This document shows positions 1 through 12,500 of a DNA stretch of 64,000 nt, in pieces (the stretch's first letter is position 1; each line of letters opens with the position of its first letter). This DNA is from Salvelinus alpinus (lineage: Eukaryota; Chordata; Actinopteri; Salmoniformes; Salmonidae): contig NC_092098.1 of the NCBI RefSeq assembly GCF_045679555.1, positions 19,419,038-19,483,037 on the forward strand. Reading direction: 5' to 3'. Position numbers and translations under genes: made by a program. The notes under the pieces are model-generated. The model was not told the origin of the DNA. It saw only the letters and a program-made list of their open reading frames with translations, and ran no database searches.

Positions 1-596
1 TTAGCTAGCCAACGTTGCAATGGCGTGATCAGGGACTTCATTGGAAAAGCAATTTATGCCCATCTTCATACTGTACTGTCTTTGCTACAGCTACTCCTCG
101 ATGATTTACATATACATATTGATTAACGGACAACAAATCATTGTCGTTTAGGGGTGGGGTTAACAATAGCTAATGCAATTCTAGCCCCCCCATGTGGCGA
201 CGAAGTATTATTGCAAGCACCTGGTTGAAAATATTTGGTCGTGATTTGGTGAATGTCGTTAGAAATTTAAACTTCTCGGAGACTGGCATATCTGCATTAT
301 CGCACGTGCAAACGGTAATGTAACTAGCTATTGGCTGCGTTGGTGGTTAAACTGGTTTGAACGGTTAAAAAGGTGCATCAAGTTGCGGAGATCAACCAGG
401 GTATTGTCCGTTCAATTATTGCTTCAATCCAAGATGAAACGTACGGTGGGCGTGGCTCCCTATTTTCGTTTGGACTAGCTAACTAACCTCCGCAGCAGCA
501 AAATCAGGTGAGGCTGCACTCATTCACCACAACAATTCTGATGAGGATGACTAAAACTCTAGTGACCACAGTTCGAGCCCGAGGAGCAAGGGGGAT
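1..596. promoter_or_regulatory. 5' flank and 5' UTR of the IP3 3-kinase gene
   Basis: No coding region or repeat family is recognisable before the first ATG at 597. An in-frame stop lies about 45 bases upstream of that ATG, so the coding region cannot extend further 5' without another exon. The stretch presumably holds the promoter and 5' UTR, but I could not place a convincing TATA box or CpG island. This role is inferred from position only. Confidence 0.4.
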
Positions 597-3500
597 ATGA
601 ACCACAGTTGCTCAAACGCGTCGGAGGAGCCAGTGTTGTCGGCGAACGGGAAGACAGACTCCACAAAACATGCTGCTGATTTCCCCTCACATTGCGAAAC
701 CGTACACGAAAATGTTACACAACTGGTGGTCACATGTGAATCGAGCCGAATTGAATTGGAGGCCATGAGGATTAGCGGGCTCTCGGTTGGATCTCATCCC
801 GACGAGGAGTCGATTTGCTCGGACAGTGGGTTCGGAGGCTCCCCCGCGTCTCTTCTCCTCAGAAAACTGTCAAACGCCTCATCGTCTGTGTTGTCACCAG
901 CCTCGTCTTTTGAAGAAAATGAGGACGACCGCGGCTGTCCTGATGAGGTCCCCCGGGTGAGTGTAGGTGGTCATGATAATGATTATAATGCTCTATCAGC
1001 TGCCATATGATTGGACCAATCGGCATGAGTCTATGTAACGTTTTGCTCAGGAAGATGCATGTGTCATTAGAATATATCATACCAAAACATCTTTGATTGT
1101 ATGATTAGAACTGGTTTTGGTTCAACAGTACTGCTTAGTTTAATCTGAACTGATTGAAATTAGGGCAAAGTGTGACTTCTGAAGTCCCAGTAAATTTCCA
1201 TCTGTCATGATGCCTGTAAATCATATGCTTTTTTTTACTGCTGTGGAAGCACTAGTGCTGGGTGGATCTGTAAACACTGACACAGAAACTGTAAACACTT
1301 GTATCCTAGGTGCCCACTCTCCCTACCCCCTCTCCTCATCCCTCTATACACAGACAGAGGCTCAAAGCCTGAGACTGTATAGGCTGAGCTGGGGATAGGA
1401 TAGGTTTATCACAGAACAAGGAGCCACGGGCCTCCCGAGTGGAGCAGCGTTCTAAGGCATTGCTAGAGGCATCACTACAGACCCGGGTTCGACCCCAGGC
1501 TGTGTCGCAGCCTGCCGCGACCGGGAGACCCATGAGGCGGCGCACAATTGACCCAGCATCGTCTAGGTTAGGGTAGGGTTTGGCCGGCCGGGATGTCCTT
1601 GTCCCATCTAGCGACTCCTTGTGGTGGGCCGGGCGCATGCATGCTGACTTCGGTCGCCGGTTGTACAGTGTTTCCTCCGACACATTGGTGCGGCTGGCTT
1701 CCGGGTTAAGCGAGCAGTGTCAAGAAGCAGTGTGGCGTTTCAGGGGATGCATGGCTCTCGACTTTTGCCTCTCCCGAGTCTGTACGGGAGTTGCAGCGAT
1801 GGGACAAGACTGTAACTTCCAATTTGGTATCATGAAATTCGGGAGAAAAGGGGGTAAAAAAGAAGAACAATGAGCCAGATATTTCACTGGATGTATAAGT
1901 GTGAAGCATCCGATTGGCGTTTCCACTCACTACCACATATAGTGATGAGAGGAAGCCCAGTGGCAGCAGTGGGAGAAGATGGCGTGAGATGGATTTTAGC
2001 TGACATTATTCTAATTTTCTCATTGATGAAACATTTGATCTCAGTTTTCTGTTCCCCAAACTATAATCTGTTAAGAACAGAGTAAGTTTGTAGATTTTAC
2101 CCTTTGCCCCAAAAATGTAAAATTGCTTTGTTTAGAAGAAGCGCAAGGGCGAATTGAGTTACTGTTCACTTCAGAGTAGGCGCCAATAGGCTCTTGCTAG
2201 CTCGTGCTTGGCTCTGCCTTCCTACTTGCTTGTTCTGCCCACTGACTAATTTGTTCCTATTGGGAATGACAGGCTGTGGTCTGTTTTGTTATAACACATC
2301 TTTGGTTTTGTCATGCTAGTAGGCCTTTTAGGGCATTAGAGTATTAGACTGTATGGATAATATTAGAGACTGGACAAAGATGGGACAGTCCTTCTTTGAA
2401 ATCTCATTGTATTTATATGGTAAACATGTAGTCTAGGCAACTAAGGTTTGAAGTACAATAAGGTTTGTTCAACTCAACTTGCGGTGTAGCCTCTCCTTGC
2501 CAGGGGGTTTTGTAATGTGTAGTTTCAGGTGTAGCTGCAGGCCACTGCATACATAGAGAACAGGTTGGGCAAGTATTTCCACAGATCCTCATCTGTACAT
2601 ATTTCCAAGGGACACGTTTAGAGTATTGTCAAACTACAGAGACATAGAGCAGAAGAATAGAAACTTAATAAAAGAGAGAGACATGTTAGCACCTTTTAAT
2701 TAAAAAAATAAATATATAATATATATACATAAAAATCTTTGATGTAAACAATGCCAGAGTGTTGCTGACAATTCCCTATGAAGTGACCTGCTGTAAAGAA
2801 GCAAAAAATAACAGCGAATTTAACAGATGGTTTTATTGATTAGCGTTTAGGATTATGTTAATCCAAGTCTGTTGTGGTGTCAACAAATTGCATGTCTGCT
2901 TTCGCTGGACATCATCATAGGTTTTGAAAACCATGAGAAATAAACAGCACAACGCGGAAGCGTCAATTATCACTTAGCAAAGGCCATGGAGGAAAAAGTG
3001 ACGCTCTCGGAACATTCAGACAGAAACAGCGTTGGCCGGTCTGTCCTGTTTGTCTATCTGTGAATGACTCTGCACATACTCACTGGGGTACTTTAATGTG
3101 TGTTGTGGTCCAGACTTTTCTCAAGTTCATCACAGCTTTCAACAAAACAAGTCCAGCAGCCTGTAAATTATTGAATGTGTGCAGCTGTTACACAAGATCC
3201 CAGCCCAACCCCTCCTACATGTCTTGGCTCAGTCTGGTGGCCAATGGTTGTTTCCATAGAGACGCTCGGCCATAGGTCAGAAAGTTGTGTGATGGAGTTT
3301 GAGGTTGTCGCTCTCATGACAGTGTCTCTCAGTAAAGTCACAGGGGAGCAGGACAGACAAGAGTGAATGTAAGCTAGAGGTGTTGTACTGTACACTAAGT
3401 AATGAGGTGTAATTGCACGATTGATTGCTCTCCCCATGCAGAGTGTCACATGGAAGAAACCCAGAAGCACAGGGACCTCGTCTCCCCTCTCAGTGCCCCC

Positions 3501-6500
3501 CAAGAAGCCACAGCCCTGGGTGCAAGTAGTCGGACATGCAGGTTGGTTCTTTCTGTCTGACTTTTTCTTTAATTGATCAACTTAATTTTAACCATTATTT
3601 AACTAGGCAAGTCAGTTAAGAACAAATTCTTATTTTACAATGACGGCCTACCCCGGCCAAACCCTCCCCTAACCCGGATGACGCTGGGCCAGTTGTGCGC
3701 CGCCCTATGGGACTCCCGATCATGGCAGGTTGTGATACATTCCGGGATCGAACCAGGCTCTTTAGTGACGCCTCTAGCACTGAGATGCAGTGCCTTAGAT
3801 TGCTGCGCCACTCGGGAGCTGACTTCTGCCTTTCTGTATAGTGAAGTTAGTCTTTCTTGCTGGCTTACTGCTAATAGAGGATGGCTGTGTAGTACTAATG
3901 TGTTTTGAGAGTATAACATGCCCCCCCCCCCCCCCCCCCCTTTGCCCTCTCGTGCCTGGTGGTCCAGGGAGCTTCCATGCAGGGGACTATGGGATGCTGC
4001 TGAAGCGCTACACTGAGGGAGAGCAAAAGTGCCTGCAGAGGCTAATGGAGGACTCTCTGAGACCCTTTGTGCCAGGCTACCATGGAGTGGTGCAGCGGGC
4101 CGAGCAGGACTACAACATGATGGACGACCTGCTCACACACTTCAACTCCCCTGCCATCATGGATTGCAAGATGGGCACCCGGTGAGTGAGACTGTGATTT
4201 AGAGACACTGGGGTCTGGAAATGTTTGCAAAAAAAAACAGATACCTTATTTATTTCAGTTTTCAGACCCGTTGCTATGAGACTCGAAATTGAGCTCCGGT
4301 GCATCCTGTTTCCGTTGATCATCCTTGAGATGTTTCTACAACTTGATCGGAGTCCACCTGTGGTAAATTCAGTTGATTGGACATGATTAGGAAAGGCACA
4401 CACACAGGTCCCACAGTTGACAGTGCATGTCAGACAGAGCAAAAACCGAGCCATGAGGTTGAAGGAATTGTCCGTAGAGTTCCGAAACAGGATTGTGTTG
4501 GCACAAATCTGGAGAAAGGTACAAAAAAATGTCAGCAGCATTTAAGGTCCCCAGGAACACAGTGGCCTCCATTCTTAAATGAAGGAAGTTTGGAACAGAG
4601 AAGGTCCTTGGTCAGCCAGGTGACCAAGAACCCGATGGTCACTCTGACAGAGCTCCTCTGTGGAGATGGAGAACCTTTCAGAAGGACAACCATCTCTGCA
4701 GCATTCCACCAATCAGGCCTTTATGGTAGAGTGGCCAGACAAGCCACTCTTCAGTAAAAGGCACATGATAGCCCGCTTGGAGTTTGCCTGAAGGACTGAG
4801 AAACCAGATTCTCTGGTTTGATGAAACCAAAATTGAGCTCTTTAGCCTGAATGGGAAAAATGAAAACCTGCTCCAGAGTGCTCAGGACCTCAGACTGGAG
4901 TGAAGGTTCACCTTCCAACAGGACAATGACCCTGAGCACACAGCCAAGACAATGCAGGAGTGGCTTCGGGACAAGTCTTTGAATGTACTTGAGTGGCCCA
5001 GCCAGAGCCCGGAATAGAACCCAATCGAACATCTCTGGAGTGACATGAAAATAGCTGTACAGCGACGCTCCCCATCCAACCTGACCGAGCTTGAGAGGAT
5101 CTGCAGAGAAGAATGGGAGAAACTCTCCAAATACAGGTGTGCCAAGATTGTAGCTTCATACCCAAGAAGACTCGAGGCTGTAATCGCTGCCGAAGATGCT
5201 TCAACAAAGTACTGAGTAAAGGGTCTGAATATCTGAATACTCATGTAAATGTGATATTTTTTTTTATTTGTAAATTTGTCTAAACCAGTTTCTGCTTTGT
5301 CGTTATTGGGTATTGTGTGTAGATTGATTGGGGGGGGGAACAACGACAATTGAATCAATTTTAGAATAAGGCTGTAATGTAACAAAATGGGGAAAAAGTC
5401 AAGGTGTCTGAATACTTTCCGAATGCACTGTAACTATTGTTTGATTGCATTTTCATGGAGGTCTATAGGGAAGGCCTAATGTAATTTTTGGTAGTAAAAA
5501 ATGACACAAAATTCACATCAGGTCACCCTCCCAAATGAGTTAATTTGAACTGGACACTAGAACAGTCCAGAAAAATAGGATGTGGAGATGTTGTTTTTTT
5601 TAATAGATTTTCTTAGTATCTCATGTGAGCTGCACTGCAACTCAGTTTTCTGTATTGTAAAGTGCACCAGTGTATAGGCCCTTAGTTGACTATAAAATGT
5701 AGATCACTAAACCCATTTAAAGAGAAACAAGTTATTAATGTGTTTGATAAGATTACAGATTCTCTCAGGGGACCCACATGGGTCCCTGACCCCAAGTTTG
5801 GGAACCACTGCAATAACCTCTCTCTCTGCTTGCTTCCTCTCTCTGTGTAACTCCTTTGCCCCCTGCATTGCAGCCTGCCACTGGCTTTCTCACTACTCTC
5901 TGTAAAGAAAAGTTATTTTGTGAGAATTTATAGTAGCCTTTTTTTAAGATTATAGCTAGCTTAATTTCTGTCAACTGCTCCTGCTGAGGTCAGGCTCCGT
6001 TTAACTTCATCCTTCTAGCCAGCTAGTTGTACAGTGAGCTATCTGGCTAACAGTAGCCAGGTCACCGTTAGCTAGCCGTCTGACTGAAATATCAGCGACT
6101 ATTTACCAATTGTACACTCATTCCCTGAGAGTCAGGTTTTTTGTTTGTTTGGGGGATGTCTGTTGACACGGCAGGAGTCAAGGGACGTTAAAAAAATTGC
6201 CTTAAGCCTCCCGAGTAGCGCAGTGGTCTAAGGTGCTTGAGGTGTCACTACAGACCCGGGTTCGATCTCGGGCTGTGTCGCAGCCGGCTGCAACCAGGAG
6301 ACAGCGCACAATTGGCCCAGTATTGTCCATGTTAGGGGAGGGTTTGTCCGGTTGGGATGTCCTTGTCACATCGCGCTCTGGCGACTCCTGTGGCGGGTCG
6401 GGTGCATGCACGCTGACCCGGGCGCAAGGTGTACGGTGTTTCCTCCAACACATTGGTGCGGCTGGCTTCCAGGTTTAGCGAGCAGTGTGTCAAGAAGCAG

Positions 6501-9500
6501 TGCGACGTGGCAGGGTCGTGTTTCTGGGGACGCATGGCTCTCGACCATCGCCTCTCCCGAGTCCCATCGTTGCAACTACCGTACGGACAAGACTGTAACT
6601 ACCAATTGGGGAGTAAAAAAAAAATTGTTTTACATACGTCCGGCATTTCGCAAGACCATTGTCAGCAGCGTGTCTCTCTGCCACTTGCCAGCGTTGGTCT
6701 GGGCAGAGGTAGTTTGTTTCACATCTCGGCCTGAGTTTGCCGTTTGGCAGAGTGGTAAATGAAATGCGCTGCTGACAAGGCACATCCCGGGGGAGCAGGT
6801 GAGCATACCTGAATTATGAATACACTCGTTCGCAGAGGCAGGCGTGGTTAGAATATTAGCGTTCTGAGATTTGATCAACGCTGGGAACGCAATAATAATA
6901 AGTGGGTAAACTATAATTAACAGAATAAAAAGGTTAGTAAACACTTTCACAAATTAAAAAAAGTGCAGAAATGGTGATTCCATGCGTTTACCCTCCAGTA
7001 CATCCCTGCTTGTGATGAGTATGTATGTGATATTAAGCTGTCTGCTCTGTTAGGACATACCTGGAGGAGGAGCTGGCGAAGGCTCGGGAGAGGCCCCAGC
7101 CTCGTCAGGACATGTATGAGAAGATGGTGGACGTGGACCCAGAGGCCCCCACTGCAGAGGAGCGAGCCCTACAGGCAGTACTCAAGACCAGATACATGCA
7201 GTGGAGAGAGACCCTAAGCTCCACCACCACTCTGGGCTTCCGCATCGAGGGACTCAAGGCACGAACACGCACAGACACACACGCACAGACACACACAGAC
7301 ACACAAACACAGACAGTCTGGGGCAAGTGAGCTGAGCAAGTTGAGCCTGCTCTGAGGTTGCCCAGGTGTAAAAATCCCCATTGTTTAAGTCACGTGTCAA
7401 ACACAAGGACACATTTCTATCAGGCAGCATGCACTGCCAACTGGCTGTGTGCCATATGAGCCAGCCAGTGTGTGTGGGTCTGGGAGGAGGGGCATGTGTG
7501 GCAATGTGCTGCCATTTGGCACACAGCCAGTTGGCAGTGCTTGCTGCCTGATAGAAATGTGTCCTTGTGTTTGACACATGTGATTTAAAAAATTGGGATT
7601 TTTTTACAATGGGGATTTTTTTATATCATTACTAATGACACTGACCGAATCTTCTACCAGCTAAGTTTCATTTCCGTGTGAATAAAGGATTCACACGCTA
7701 GTATAAATTACTACTAAATGACACTAGGGCATACGCGAGTATTAAGGAGTTGTAAATTGTCATCTACTTTATGAAATTACAGCCTGAATTCAATGTGGCT
7801 TTCACTCGCCATAGAGTGAAAGTGCACAGACACATGCCACAGTCCTAGGCTTCTAAAATGTTGGCGACTGGTATCGGTTTCTAAAGCTTGACAATGAATA
7901 ACCAAAAGAACAAACCTACAACAAAACACCATTGCGAAGGAGAAACATGTCGGCCTATTACAGCAACATTTGATCAGAAGCCTAGGCTGACTACTCAACT
8001 GCAAGAAGTTGAGCGCACCATACAGCGGTGCTGCATTCAAGAACACCATGATCCATGCATTGCAAATAACAATTAAAACATGTTTTAAGTTCATGTTATA
8101 ACAACCTAGCTATGTTTTTATTTTGAATCTTTAAATACATTTTGATTAGGGTCGCAGTATATTATGCAAAGCTAATACTTGTCCAGCCTTTGCAGCTAAT
8201 CTCCTTTATTTTATGTATGTTAAAATGCTATATACAGTGTCCTATGTACATTTATAAGACATTGTAAAGGGGCATATTTCTTTGTTTTATGAAACAATGG
8301 CCAGTTTGGGTAGCAGTTGTATGCACATTTATATGTAAAAACAAACTGGCAAAGTCTGGCCAGCAAATTCGTTGGCCCGATTTGAGTTTGACGCCCCTGG
8401 TTTAAGTGAAGGATAGAAAAGTTGAGACTCCTCTGTGGTTTCCCACATTAGGCTGATGACTTCTTTTAAAACTGAAAACAAACAAACTGCAAAGAATTTC
8501 AGTAGCCTAACAGACTCACTCCCCTATGTATTTATCTGGACGGTGAAGCTAAAATGTTTAATTTGACTCTATAATGCAGAATTTTGGATTCGAGAAAATG
8601 TTTCATATTAGGCGACATTACAGAATGTCATCTTTTTTTATTTGAGGGTATTTTCATACATATCCATTGTACCGTTATATAAAACATTTCATTTCTAATC
8701 TAGCTACCATTTCTAAGGAGGGGACAGTACATGTACATCAAAGTTGGGATCAAGAGACTGATAAACAGTTTTATCACCAGGCCGTCAGACTGTTAAACAG
8801 TCACCACTAGCCGGCCAACGCCCAGTACACTGTCCTGAACCTTATTCACTGTTACTAGCCTGCTACCTCCCAGTACACTGTCCTGAACCTTATTCACTGT
8901 TAATAGCCGGCTACCTCCCGGTACACTGTCCTGAACCTTATTCACTGTTAATAGCCGGCTACCTCCCGGTACACTGTCCTGAACCTTATTCACTGTTACT
9001 AGCCGGCTACCTCCCGGTACACTGTCCTGAACCTTATTCACTGTTAATAGCCGGCTACCTCCCAGTACACTGTCCTGAACCTTATTCACTGTTACTAGCC
9101 GGCTACCTCCCGGTACTCAACCCTGCTCCTTAGACTGCTTTGCCCTATTTACATAGTCATTGAACACTGGTCACTTTTAATAATGTTTACATACCGTTTT
9201 ACCCACTTCATATGTATATACTGTATTCTAGTCTTGACTCATCCTATATAACTACTCCTGTACACATCTTTACTATTCATATACTGTCCATACTATCTCT
9301 ACAGTGCCTTCAAAGTATAAATACCCCTTGACTTATAGCACATTTTGTTGTTACAGCCTGAATTCAAAATTGATTAAAATAAAATAAAGTAGCACCCATC
9401 TACACACAATACTCCATAATGACAAAAGTGAAAATGTTTTTACAAATTTGATAAATCAAATACAGAAATATTTAATTTACATAAGTATTCACACTGCCTG

Positions 9501-12500
9501 AGTCAATACATGTTAGAATCACCTTTGGCAGCGATTACAGCTGTTAGTCTTTCTGGGCAAATCTCTAAGCGCTTTGCACACCTGGACTGTACAATATTAG
9601 CCCATTTTATCTTTTTTTTTTTATTCTTCAAGCTCTGAAGTTGGTTGTTGATCATTGCTTGACAGCCATTTTCTAGTCTTGCCATAGATTTTCAAGCAGA
9701 TTTAAGTAAACTGTAACTAGGCCACTCAGGAACATTCATTGTTGTCTTGGTGAGCAACTCCAGTGTATATTTGGCCTTGTGTTTTAGGTTATTGTCCTGC
9801 TGAAAGGTGAATATATCTTCAGACTGAACCAGGTTTTCCTCTAGGACTTTTCCTGTGCTTAGCTCTAATCCGTTTCTTTTTATCCTAAAAAACTCCCTAG
9901 TCCTTGCCGATGACAGTTATGGGTATGATCGTCATCGGCAAGGACTAGGGAATATTTTAGGATAAAAAGAAACGGAGGCCTGGAAGCCTGGTTCAATGCC
10001 TCGCAAAGAAGGGAACCTATTGGTAGGGTAAGGGTAAAGGAAGGGTAAAAATAAAAAAGCATACATTTGAATATCCCTTTGAGCATTGTGAAGTTATTAA
10101 TTACACTTTGGATGGTGCATCAATATACACAGTCACTACAAAGATACAGGCGTCCTTCCTAACTCAGTTCCCGGACAGAAAGGAAACCGCTCAGGGATTT
10201 CACCATGAGGCCAATGGTGACAGATTTTGAGAGTATGAGCAATACTCCATCACCTATTCTGCCTTCCTCTTGTGATGATTTAGTTTAACTTTAATAGCAA
10301 ATTAAGGGCAACCATTGATGCCATATCCAAACGTAGAGGCCCTTGGATGAGTGAGGAAACGAATGCAGAGATGACGTGGAGAAAGGCAAAAGTTGCAGGT
10401 CCATTATGATATTCTGAGACAGGAACTTGGCATATATAACAAGACCATTAGAAATGCCAGACGGGCTCATTTTTCTCACTTGATCACTAATAATCAGAAT
10501 AATACGAAAGTGCTTTTCTCGACCATTGGTCTGATAAATCCTACCCCTGCAAACCTATGTGAACGTTCCTCCACATCTGAATGTGATGAGTTTGCTGCAT
10601 ATTTCAGAGATAAGAACCATTAGGCTGGGTATCAGTCAAACAAGACCTGAATAGGAGTTTGACCTGTGCCCTACCCTACCACGCAAAGGCTCTATGGATT
10701 TATTTTCCCTGGTTGACACAGACATGCTCAGGAAAGAAATATCACAATTTAAACCTTTAACCTGCCTTCTCAATCTTATCCCCACCACCTTCAAAAGTGT
10801 TTAATTGCATATCTGAAGAAATGCAAGCTATTATTAATCACTCCCTGTTCAAAGGCACTTTCCCCACTGCACTAAAAACAGCTATGGTGAAACCTCTTCT
10901 GAAGAAAATCTAGATTCTCCATATGATCTTAGAGCCAACACAGATGCCAAACAGCTCTCTGTCCTTGTACTCTTGGATTTAAGTGCTGCATTCGACACTG
11001 TTGACCACGATGTCCTTCTGGACACACTGGAGAGGTGGGTTGGCCTCTAAATTGGTTTAGGACCTATTTAACCGGTCGAGAGTTTTCTTTGTCACCAACA
11101 TAACTCAGAAAATACATATCATGTGGCGTTCCACAAGGTTTGATTTTTGGTCCGGTACTGTTCAGTTTATATATGTTACTTCTTGACAGCTTATCAGACA
11201 GCACAGCATTGATTTTCACTGCTACGCTGATACACAGCTTTACAGTTCTGTGTCACCAGAGGATTTTAGCGCCACAGATAAATGATTAGACTGTATTATT
11301 AGTGATTTAAATACTTGGATGGCTCAACTTCCTACAGCTAAATCAAGACAAGGCCGAGGTATATATTGTTGGAGCCAAAGCACAGCGAGAGAATCTTTGT
11401 CTGCACATTTTCATTCACAGGCAATAAAGATAAAACCCCATGTAAAAAAAACCAACCTAGGTGTAAATTCTATCACATGTTAGGAAAGTGACCAAAATAG
11501 TTTTTTACCAACTGAGGAACGTTGCCAAGGTGTGTCTGTTTCTCTCTCAGGCTGATACAGAGAGACTCATCCATGCTTTTATTACAAGCAGGCTTGACTA
11601 CTGTAATACTCTCCTGTCTGGTCTACCCAAGAAAGCCATTGGTCAACTGCAAACGTACAGAATGCTGCTACACGGGTACTGAGCAAGACCAGACGGAGAG
11701 CACACTGCCTGGTTTTAAGGTCTCTGTACTGACTGCCTGTGAGTTTTAGAATTCATTTTAAGATTCTTCTATTGATTTTTAAATCAATCCGCGATTGGGC
11801 ACCCCAATATGTCAGACAGGCTTTTAAGTTATGTACCCAGTAAGTCCCACAGGTCCTCTGGCACTGGCCTTTTAACTATCCCAAAGACTATGACCAAGAG
11901 CCATGGAGAGGCAGCCTTTAGTTACTATGCCCCCAGCCTCTGGAATAGCCTGCCAGAGAACCCGAGGGGGGACAAAACTGTGGACCTAGTTAAATGAGAT
12001 CTTAAAACACACCTTTTCTGCTTTGTTTTTCCTTAGGGTGCTTTTAGTTGTTCAGTTTGTATTATTCTTGTTTTTTTTATCCTCATGTTTGTTGTATAGT
12101 AAATATTTCAGTTTATTTTCATTGTTTTGTATTTGTTTTTTTCCTTGTGTTGCACCTTGTGTTGCGTTCCATGTCTGAAATGTGCTGTGTAAATAAAGCT
12201 TGATTTGATTTGACTTTAAAACAGTTAGTTTAATAGCTGTGATGGGGGAACTTAGGATGGATCAACAATATTTTAGTTACTCCACAATACTAACCTAAAT
12301 GACTGACAAGAAGGAAGGCTGTACAGAATACAAATATACCAAATCCTGTTTGCAGTAAGACACTAAAGTAAAAACTGCAAAAAATGTGGTAAAGAAATTA
12401 TCTTTTTAGGATAAAAATAAACTGAATAGATCTCAGCACAGGCAAAATCCTAGAGGAAAACTTGGTTCAGTCTTCTTTCCACCAGCCACTGTGAGATGAA

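Noticed and set aside
4110-5385. Several 90-170-residue open frames on the minus strand
   Set aside because: They are antisense to a decayed Tc1 element whose transposase reads on the plus strand.
1426-6300. tRNA-like A and B boxes at the SINE heads as tRNA genes
   Set aside because: They are followed by SINE bodies, lack a foldable acceptor stem and occur in multiple copies.
7259-7330. Extension of kinase exon 4 through the CA repeat to the GT donor
   Set aside because: It would add a Thr/Gln-rich tail and shift the frame of exon 5, which is clearly homologous only in the phase set by the end at 7258.
8793-9089. Repeating 16-residue open frame on the minus strand
   Set aside because: It is a by-product of the 48-bp minisatellite in a LINE 3' region, antisense to the LINE.
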